The position numbers and the translations under genes were made by a program. A stretch of 64,000 nt of DNA from Armatimonadota bacterium. Lineage in GTDB: Bacteria; Armatimonadota; Fervidibacteria; Fervidibacterales; Thermosaccharophagaceae. The notes below the pieces were generated by a model that worked only from the letters and a program-made list of their open reading frames with translations, was not told the origin of the DNA and did no database searches. Shown here one piece after another: positions 58,156 to 64,000 of the stretch (its first letter is position 1; the number at the start of each line of letters is the position of its first letter). The stretch covers positions 1 to 64,000 of the forward strand of contig JANXAS010000017.1 in assembly GCA_025062195.1 (NCBI GenBank). The letters are read 5' to 3'.

Positions 58156-59724
58156 ATGAATAGGCGCGAGTTTTTGAGTTTAACTGGCATGGCTTTGTTG
58201 AGTGCGCTGAACACAGGACAAACTCAACCTGGCACTCATACTATAATCGGTGAGGTGAAAAGTGGTGGGGTGAAAAAGCGTGTTGACAATGTTATTCTCA
58301 TCGTATCTGATACGCTTCGGCGAGATTTCCTTGGCTGTTACGGAAATAATTGGATTTACACACCTAACTTGAACAGGTTCGCAAAGATGTCGTTCATATT
58401 TGACCAGGCTTGGATTTGCTCCTTTCCGACTGTTCCATGTCGGCATGACATACTCACGGGGCGATACACATTCACATACAAGCCTTGGTCACCGCTTGAT
58501 CCGGAGACTGTGACATTGCAAGAGAGTATAAACAAAGCGAACATAATCACGGCTTTATTTGCTGATACGCCACATCCATTTACACCCGGCTACAATTATC
58601 AGCGCGGTTTCAAAGTATGGGAGATCATTCGCGGGCAAGAGCATGATAATTGGAAAAGTGCCCCTGCCGAAGTAAAGTTGCCATGCTCACCGGAGAAATT
58701 GCGCAATCCTTGGACAACCGTTGTCCAATACCTTCGCAATGTCTCAGAGCGTCAATTTGAGGAAGATTATTTTGTGGCGAGGACGATGCGAGAGGCTGCA
58801 AAATGGCTTGAGCGAAATTACGATAGGCGTTTCTTCCTCTATGTTGACACATTTGATCCACACGAACCTTGGGATCCGCCAAAATACTATGTGGATTTGT
58901 ATGATCCAAACTACAAAGGCGAGAAAGTGATTTATCCTCGCTATGACTTGTGTGATTACTTGACGAAAGAGGAATTGAACCATTGCCGTGCGCTTTATGC
59001 TGGTGAAGTTACGCTTGTTGACCATTGGTTTGGCTATTTTCTTAACAGGGTTGAATCGCTTGGGTTGCTAAAAAATGCAGCCATAATTTTTACGACCGAT
59101 CATGGCTTTTACTTTGGAGAACATGGTTATATTGGAAAGTCTCTCGTTACCGAAAAATATCAACAGGCAGTCCCACTTTACCCAGAAGTTGCACATATAC
59201 CGTTGCTAATTTACATTCCTGGTTTTGAGGGCGGAAAAAGAATTTCGGCACTTGTTTCGCTCGTTGATTTAATGCCAACAATACTTGAATTGTTAGGTTT
59301 GCCTATACCTGAAACTGTCCAAAGCCATTCAATCCTCCCATTAATTGATGGGAAAGTGGAAAGGATCAGGGATTTTGTTGTGGCATCGCCGACAATATCC
59401 CACAAGGGGATAAAAGTGCCACATCCAACAAATAGAAGCAGTATAACCGACGGAGAATGGCTTTTGATTTATGGAAGTCAGGTTGACAGAGTCACAGAGC
59501 CGCATTTGACTGCGATGGTTGATAGCATACTTCGCACGATAAAAACCTTAGAGAAAGGGCCGATAAAGCCAAGATTGTTCCATTTGCCAACTGACAGGGA
59601 GTGCAAGAAAGATGTCTTAGAGAAGCACAGGGATGTAGCTGAAAAATTGCATAGTAAGTATGTTGAACTCCTTGAGGCATGTAATGTGCCAAAAGAACAT
59701 TTGCAGTTTTTTAGGTATTTGTAG
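58156..59724 (+). CDS. Tat-exported sulfatase-fold (alkaline phosphatase superfamily) hydrolase without the formylglycine cysteine
   Basis: A 522-residue protein with a twin-arginine-like signal (MNRREFLSLTGMALLSALN). The sulfatase fold is clear: VILIVSDTLRRDFLGCYG, the ILTGRYTF block, FLYVDTFDPHEPWDPP and TTDHGFYFGEHGYIGK. The activation motif, C/S-x-P-x-R in sulfatases, reads T92-V-P-C-R96, so threonine replaces the residue that becomes formylglycine. It may be a phosphatase, phosphodiesterase or non-canonical sulfatase using Thr. GGGTGA precedes the ATG. Confidence 0.85.
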   Translation: MNRREFLSLTGMALLSALNTGQTQPGTHTIIGEVKSGGVKKRVDNVILIVSDTLRRDFLGCYGNNWIYTPNLNRFAKMSFIFDQAWICSFPTVPCRHDILTGRYTFTYKPWSPLDPETVTLQESINKANIITALFADTPHPFTPGYNYQRGFKVWEIIRGQEHDNWKSAPAEVKLPCSPEKLRNPWTTVVQYLRNVSERQFEEDYFVARTMREAAKWLERNYDRRFFLYVDTFDPHEPWDPPKYYVDLYDPNYKGEKVIYPRYDLCDYLTKEELNHCRALYAGEVTLVDHWFGYFLNRVESLGLLKNAAIIFTTDHGFYFGEHGYIGKSLVTEKYQQAVPLYPEVAHIPLLIYIPGFEGGKRISALVSLVDLMPTILELLGLPIPETVQSHSILPLIDGKVERIRDFVVASPTISHKGIKVPHPTNRSSITDGEWLLIYGSQVDRVTEPHLTAMVDSILRTIKTLEKGPIKPRLFHLPTDRECKKDVLEKHRDVAEKLHSKYVELLEACNVPKEHLQFFRYL

Positions 59725-59771
59725 CCTGTGATTTGGCTCATTGCGATAATGCTCTTTCTTTGTTGTTAAGG

Positions 59772-59870
59772 TTCGTAGTTAGCCACGAAGCGAATTGGCG
59801 TCCCAAATTGTCCCATGTTCCGTTTCCCATTTTTGACGGCACTGCGCTTTGCTTCGTGTCTGACTACGAA
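59772..59870. repeat. MITE-like palindromic element (family I)
   Basis: 99 bp from TTCGTAGTTAGCCACGAAGC to CGTGTCTGACTACGAA, with centre CCAAATTGTCCCATGTTCCG, close to the 62.5 kb copy. Confidence 0.8.
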
Positions 59871-59950
59871 CTACCTTGACGGGAATGCTCGCAGTTAGCC
59901 ACAAAGCCGGGAGGGGGAGGCTCTGCCGAGCCAAAAATTTGTTTGTTAGA

Positions 59951-60063
59951 TTCGTAGTTAGCCACGAAGCGATAGCGAATTGGCGCCACAAATTATTCCA
60001 TGTCCATGTCCCGTGACCCTTATTCCGTTTTTGACGGCACTGTGCTTCGTGCCTAACTACGAA
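59951..60063. repeat. MITE-like palindromic element (family I)
   Basis: 113 bp from TTCGTAGTTAGCCACGAAGC to CGTGCCTAACTACGAA. The centre is longer and carries CATGTCCATGTCCCGTGACC. The flank AAACTTTTGAGTAAAGAGCG follows. Confidence 0.8.
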
Positions 60064-60138
60064 CCAATAAACTTTTGAGTAAAGAGCGTTAACAAGGATT
60101 ATGCAGTTGTCGTTTTTGCAAGAATTGAATATGCCCGA

Positions 60139-60275
60139 AAATTTCGGGCAGGTTTCACCTGTTCCTATACCCTGTTCTGTGTGCAGGTGAATCTGACATA
60201 ACTGATGATTTGAGACATTTTTGGCAAGCTTTTGTCTGCCCCTGAGAAACAATTTCAACTGCGCAAGTCATGCAT
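60139..60275. repeat. Family II composite element, diverged
   Basis: Contains CGGGCAGGTTTCACCTG, CTTTTGTCTGCCCC and CAACTGCGCAAGTC, matching the modules at 53890-54053 and 62646-62770. Confidence 0.5.
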
Positions 60276-60535
60276 AAAAATGTGAGGCTCCCTTGTCCAT
60301 TAATTTGGTTGTCCTGCGACAAGTTAGGTTGCGCACTATAACTTTCATCGCCCACAATAGGTGATGCTGCATTGTGAGGTTGTTGTCGTTTCGTGATTCA
60401 AATGGCGAGGTTGCGTTTTTTCCGAAAAGTTTTCACGAATGTATACCCACGCTACTTTAATTTCCCGAGATGGTAATAGTGCAAAGCGCGCTATAATGGG
60501 TTTTTGAAGTGATAATCAAACTAAGGGGGTTGAAC

Positions 60536-61978
60536 ATGATGGAGTTTGAACCGGTCATCGGGCTTGAAGTTCATGCTGAGCTTTTAACGAAGAGCAAGAT
60601 GTTTTGTGGTTGCCCAACAAAGTTTGGTGCTCCGCCAAATACACAAACATGCCCAGTGTGTCTTGGTTTCCCTGGCGTTTTGCCGGTGGTTAACAAAAAG
60701 GCTATTGAATATGTCCTGAAGGTAGCTATTGCGTTAAATTGCCGAATAAATCGCCACACAATTTTTGAGCGCAAAAATTACTACTACCCAGACCTTCCAA
60801 AAGCCTACCAAATCTCGCAAAAAAGGTTGCCACTTGGGTATGATGGCTGGCTTGAAATTGAAGTTGATGGTGAAATAAGGCATATTGGCATAGCAGATGT
60901 GCACATAGAAGAGGACACAGGAAAGCTCATTCATGGTGAGGAAGGCGGCTTTGAATTTAGCTTGATTGATTACAACCGAAGCGGAATACCACTCGTTGAA
61001 ATTGTCACAAAACCGGAGATAAGGTCGCTAAAAGAGCTTGAGGAGTTCATGGTGGCATTGCGCCAGTTGCTGTTATACCTTGAAGTGAGCGACTGTAAAA
61101 TGGAGCAAGGTTCTCTCAGGTTTGAAGCAAGTGTCTCACTTCGCCCGAAGGGCAGCAGTGAGCTTGGGACTCGTGTTGAAATCAAAAATCTCAATTCATT
61201 CAAAGCTGTCCTTGGCGCAGTTGAAGCCGAAATAAAGCGTCAGCAACAACTGCTGATGCGCGGTGAAAAGATACAGCAACAAACGATGCTATGGAACGAA
61301 AAGTTGCGAATAACCGAACCAATGCGGACGAAAGAGACTGCTCACGATTATCGCTATTTTCCAGAGCCGGACATACCTCCGATTGTGATCACTGATGAAT
61401 GGCTTGAAAATGTGGGGAAAAATTTGCCAGAATTCCCAAAACAACGCATGCAGAGGTTCGTTGAGCAATATGGTTTGCCAATTCAGGATGCCAAGCTGCT
61501 GACTGCCTCAAAGGCGAGTGCCGATTTCTTTGAAAGATGTGTTTCCATGCTTCAGCAGCCGAAAACTGTGGCAAATTGGATGTTAACAGAGATACAGAGC
61601 TTGCTACACGATGACCAAATTGGCTGGGAAGATTGCCCATTGAAGCCGGAGCAGTTGGCTGGAATGCTAAAATTGCTCAATGACGGGGTAATTAGTGGCA
61701 GGATTGCCAAGTCAGTCCTTGAAGAAATGTATCGGACTGGAAAGGATGCACAAACCATCGTCAATGAAATGGGCTTAGTGCAAATTACGGATGAAGCACA
61801 GCTACGCCCAATTGTTGATAGGGTCATCGCTGAAAACCCGGACGCCGTTGAAAAATTCAGGAAAGGTGACGAAAAAGTTCTCGGATTTTTCGTTGGTCAA
61901 GTCATGCGCGCAACAAAAGGGCGAGCCAACCCACAAATCGTAAACAAACTTGTAAGGGAGTTACTTAAGGGAAGGTGA
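60536..61978 (+). CDS. gatB: Aspartyl/glutamyl-tRNA(Asn/Gln) amidotransferase subunit B
   Basis: A 480-residue GatB, the kinase/amidotransferase subunit of GatCAB that turns Glu-tRNA(Gln) or Asp-tRNA(Asn) into the amide form. The N-terminus EPVIGLEVHAELLTKSKMFC and the zinc-type cysteines (FCGCP and CPVCLGFPG) are conserved, as are YYYPDLPKAYQISQ and TKPEIRSLKELEEF. The YqeY-like tail (about residues 330-480) is complete. The start follows AAGGGGG at 7 bases; a second ATG adjoins it and could also be used. gatA and gatC are not adjacent, as is common in some phyla. Confidence 0.98.
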   Translation: MMEFEPVIGLEVHAELLTKSKMFCGCPTKFGAPPNTQTCPVCLGFPGVLPVVNKKAIEYVLKVAIALNCRINRHTIFERKNYYYPDLPKAYQISQKRLPLGYDGWLEIEVDGEIRHIGIADVHIEEDTGKLIHGEEGGFEFSLIDYNRSGIPLVEIVTKPEIRSLKELEEFMVALRQLLLYLEVSDCKMEQGSLRFEASVSLRPKGSSELGTRVEIKNLNSFKAVLGAVEAEIKRQQQLLMRGEKIQQQTMLWNEKLRITEPMRTKETAHDYRYFPEPDIPPIVITDEWLENVGKNLPEFPKQRMQRFVEQYGLPIQDAKLLTASKASADFFERCVSMLQQPKTVANWMLTEIQSLLHDDQIGWEDCPLKPEQLAGMLKLLNDGVISGRIAKSVLEEMYRTGKDAQTIVNEMGLVQITDEAQLRPIVDRVIAENPDAVEKFRKGDEKVLGFFVGQVMRATKGRANPQIVNKLVRELLKGR

Positions 61979-62759
61979 AACAACTACAGTGGAAGCCATG
62001 CAATTGCCCCCAAAAATTCCAATGTTTGTGATGAATGTATCGTCCAATTTTGATTTTGGGCTATTGGAGTTAAGACTAACTCAACCATGTATGGATAACG
62101 AATGCCTCTTGATGGCGCAATTCTTGCCTAAACATCTTGCAGGTGCGGATGAAATACACCCGCAATTCTGCTGTAATGTGGACGAAATTAGCCCACTTTC
62201 TGTTGCAGGGTGTGGAGGAAGTTCTCCTAATTGTTTTTGGCAGACTCTGCCTGAACCTGCATCCAATCGCATAGCTCTTATTGTCCTCAAAATTGAGGTA
62301 ATATTCAATCTATGTAGCGTCGTTGCTTATCCATGGAGTCTTTTGAATTTTGTCGCCAAAAAGAAATTTGTTTTGAATTCTTTTGGCGGGATGGCAGTCC
62401 TGCCATCCGATTTCTTTTCGGTTCTTCAGGAACCTAAAATTTCGGTAATGAACCTTACAGGCAGTGATAAATCTCAACGCTATTTACCGCAAACATTGTT
62501 GTTTAGGTTCGTAGTTAGCCACGAAGCAAAAGCGAAGTGGCGTCCCAAATTGTCCCATGTTCCGTTTCCCATTTTTGACGGCGCTGCGCTTCGTGCCTTA
62601 CTACGAACCAACAAACTTTTGAGTAAAGAGCAAAAACTATTACCCTTAGGACTTACGCAATTGGCTTCGTTTCGCAAGGGCAGACAATAGTCTGACCGAA
62701 AAATTGCCGTAAAAAATCAGTGGTGTGGTCGGATTTCATCCGACCCGCAATTCAACTGA
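61979..62759. other. Repeat-rich intergenic region
   Basis: A long open frame here (61989-62690) is not believed, because its end is the family I element. Contains a shared GTCGTTGCTTATCCA segment (about 62315), a hairpin GGATGGCAGTCCTGCCATCC (about 62399-62418), a family I copy and a family II copy. Confidence 0.6.
62508..62607. repeat. MITE-like palindromic element (family I)
   Basis: 100 bp from TTCGTAGTTAGCCACGAAGC to CGTGCCTTACTACGAA, with centre CCAAATTGTCCCATGTTCCG. Flank AAACTTTTGAGTAAAGAGCA follows. Confidence 0.8.
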
Positions 62760-62770
62760 GTAACTCCTAA
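62646..62770. repeat. Family II composite element with inverted ends
   Basis: 125 bp. The left end TTAGGACTTACGCA and the reverse complement of the right end, TTAGGAGTTACTCA, agree at 12 of 14 positions. Inside lie two hairpins, GGGCAGAC-aata-GTCTGACC (62678-62697) and the perfect GGTCGGAT-ttc-ATCCGACC (62727-62745). The element ends inside the region that runs into the FHA pseudogene. Confidence 0.7.
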
Positions 62771-63124
62771 CCCTTTAGCGTTGCTTTGGGCACTTGGGTG
62801 CACTTTTATTGGAATTTCCATTGTTGGCTTAGAGGAGTTAATTTGGGGCAAAAAGGGAAGGGCAATTCGTGCCGCAATAATCGCTGGAATTTTTGGTTTT
62901 TTCGGCGGAAAGTGGCTCAAATCGTTGGTTCACTTGTGTGGTTTAAAATTTTTGGACCAATTGTGCTGAGCTATTCTGGAAATGAATTAATGCAAAGATT
63001 TTGGCTAACTGTTGCCAGGAGTTTCACATGGGCATTAATGGGTGGTATACTTGGGTTATCGTTAGGAATTGTCAGGAAATCTTTTAAGGAGTCGATAAAT
63101 TCGGCGATTGGCGGATTTTTGGGG
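62760..63124 (+). pseudogene. Broken membrane part of an FHA-domain gene (two frameshifts)
   Basis: Frame 0 reads LALLWALGCTFIGISIVG and on through FFGGKWLK; near 62922 the reading passes to frame 2 (IVGSLVWFKIFG, then LMGGILGLSLGIVRKSF), and near 63124 back to frame 0 (ILFDTVAPILGILL). One missing A in AAA and one extra G in GGGGG would restore a single frame. The result is a glycine-rich multi-helix membrane region preceding the FHA domain. The 5' end abuts a family II repeat and no ribosome binding site is visible. It may be a real pseudogene or an assembly homopolymer error. Confidence 0.65.
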
Positions 63125-63680
63125 GATACTATTTGACACAGTTGCGCCAATTCTAGGAATACTACTGACATTCGGCTTAGTTGAAGTTGGTTGGGCAAGC
63201 CATTCAATTGAGCTCATGCTCTTAGGGGCACTTATTGGGCTGTTTAGCACAATTGCTGAGCAATTTCTTTCACCTGCGACTTTGAAGGTCATATCATCCG
63301 GGCGAATGGAAAGGCGTGAATTTGCGATTGATAAGCCAATTGTCACAATCGGGTGCGACGAAAGACGCGATGTTTCACTCTATTACGATGGTGAAATTGC
63401 TATGAAGCATGCTTTCTTGCGATGGGAAGAGGATGGATATGTGATAGTTCCCGAAAGTAATGCCAAAGTTTTCGTCAATAATATGCCGATTGCCTCAAAG
63501 AAACTTGAGAGCGGAGATGTGATTACCGTTGGCAAAACACGGCTTTTATTCCGTGGGCGTAAAGCGACATCAATTGGAGAAGTCTCTCCAAAGAAAGTAT
63601 GTAGCGTTTGTGGCACACTTAACCGTGAAAACGCAAAATATTGCCGAAGTTGTGGGGGTGCTCTCAAGCGTCATAGTTAA
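63108..63680 (+). CDS. FHA domain protein with C-terminal zinc ribbon (downstream piece of a broken gene)
   Basis: 190 residues from a TTG or ATG-like start to TAA. Two membrane helices (about residues 13-47) lead to an FHA-type phosphothreonine-binding domain: FAIDKPIVTIGCDERRDVSLY, KHAFLRWEEDGYVIVPE, KVFVNNMPI and LESGDVITVGKTRLLF. The closing zinc ribbon is VCSVCGTLNRENAKYCRSCGG. The usual FHA GR and S..H residues are only partly kept (IGCDERRDVSL, KHAFL). The frame is probably the end of a longer gene that begins at about 62760. Role unknown; usually signalling. Confidence 0.7.
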   Translation: MADFWGILFDTVAPILGILLTFGLVEVGWASHSIELMLLGALIGLFSTIAEQFLSPATLKVISSGRMERREFAIDKPIVTIGCDERRDVSLYYDGEIAMKHAFLRWEEDGYVIVPESNAKVFVNNMPIASKKLESGDVITVGKTRLLFRGRKATSIGEVSPKKVCSVCGTLNRENAKYCRSCGGALKRHS

Positions 63681-63743
63681 GTAATTAGGCTTACCTTAAC
63701 ATAAGTAGGTGATGACACAAATGTGCCCGCAGAGGTGGCAAAC

Positions 63744-64000
63744 ATGGGGCAATTGTGGGCTGAAAACAAAGGGATCAGTGGAAGGCTCACCTTCATTGTG
63801 GTGGTTACGTTTATTCTTACCGGCGGGGTGAAGGCGATGGGGCAGGTTGTTGCGGATTTTGAGCCGAACGAAAATGTCGGCAAGCGCCCGTATGAGATGG
63901 TTTGGGCGAACCGAAAAGAGCCACGACTGCCAACGGTCACCTTCAGCGATTTGAAAGGTTGGCGGATGGAAGTTGAAGGTGGTGCTGTTGCAGTTTTCCG
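63744..64000 (+). CDS. Start of a secreted protein cut by the window edge
   Basis: An ATG at 63744 with GAGGTG 6 bases upstream opens a frame that runs off the right edge without a stop. It starts MGQLWAENKGISGRLTF and continues into a hydrophobic signal (IVVVTFILTGGVKAMGQ), then VVADFEPNENVGKRPYEM and TVTFSDLKGWRMEVEGG, the look of a beta-sandwich of a large exported protein. About 85 residues are visible. No family can be assigned. A short gap of about 60 bp separates it from the FHA gene. Confidence 0.65.
   Translation, partial: MGQLWAENKGISGRLTFIVVVTFILTGGVKAMGQVVADFEPNENVGKRPYEMVWANRKEPRLPTVTFSDLKGWRMEVEGGAVAVF

Larger units (their letters stand above)
59725..60535. other. Repeat-dense intergenic region before gatB
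   Basis: No gene. Two complete family I elements (59772-59870 and 59951-60063), a partial arm with a GAGGCTCTGCCGAGCC hairpin between them, family II hairpins (60139-60275), and a segment (60310-60480) also found at 16.58-16.72 kb. A TATAAT at 60492-60497 may be the gatB -10, without a good -35. Confidence 0.6.

Noticed and set aside
61989-62690. A 233-residue open frame after gatB
   Set aside because: Its second half is translated from the family I element (the RFVVSHEA peptide appears in other copies as well), it has no ribosome binding site and no recognisable domain.

Overview
The window looks like a chromosomal piece of a deep-branching, polysaccharide-degrading bacterium, most likely an Armatimonadota member close to the Fervidibacter group. 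This is inferred from gene content only: a DUF1559 pseudopilin, DUF6807, DUF6785 and DUF6259 proteins, Tat-exported Gfo/Idh and sulfatase-like enzymes, and very large secreted CAZyme-like proteins. No rRNA or marker tree was available. Most genes use a strong GGAGGTG or GGGGTG ribosome binding site.

Layout. 1-16.5 kb, minus strand: a glycan-degradation block with a DUF6259 protein, a GH95 alpha-L-fucosidase, a GH101/DUF5696-like TIM-barrel protein, a UroD-fold protein, a DUF6785 membrane protein and a sialate O-acetylesterase. 16.8-21.8 kb: DUF6807, a Gfo/Idh oxidoreductase, YbeY, an amidase with one SLH repeat (minus), an EF-Tu-domain-II-like protein and tRNA-Pro(CGG). 21.9-36.3 kb, minus strand: an FAD oxidoreductase, an S55 (SpoIVB-type) peptidase fused to a seven-repeat propeller, a VIT/vWA protein, a CofE-like ligase, an AcuC-type deacetylase, a HAD phosphatase and a GT4 glycosyltransferase. 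37-46.6 kb, plus strand: the heat-shock cluster dnaK - htrA - dnaJ - hspR - htrA - clpB, with no grpE. 46.8-64 kb: a pseudopilin with a perfect sigma-70 promoter, RtcA (minus), a propeller/PHP protein, a two-frame lipoprotein, a Tat-exported propeller, a clan GH-A-like protein, a sulfatase-fold enzyme lacking the formylglycine cysteine, GatB, a frameshifted FHA gene and the start of a secreted protein cut by the window edge.

The saccharide genes fit a scheme in which secreted esterases, fucosidase and other hydrolases strip side groups from a decorated glycan; the Gfo/Idh, UroD-fold and membrane proteins could handle released sugars. The heat-shock cluster pairs cytosolic refolding (DnaK, DnaJ, ClpB) with membrane-anchored proteolysis (two HtrA) and the HspR repressor.

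The most unusual content is intergenic. Gaps near both ends of the window are packed with several families of palindromic interspersed repeats, including a MITE-like element with long inverted arms (seven complete copies) and a 97-bp tandem palindromic array. These repeats account for many spurious open frames. The other stand-out signal is a two-frame lipoprotein gene whose halves join at an in-phase slippery heptamer with an upstream SD-like motif.
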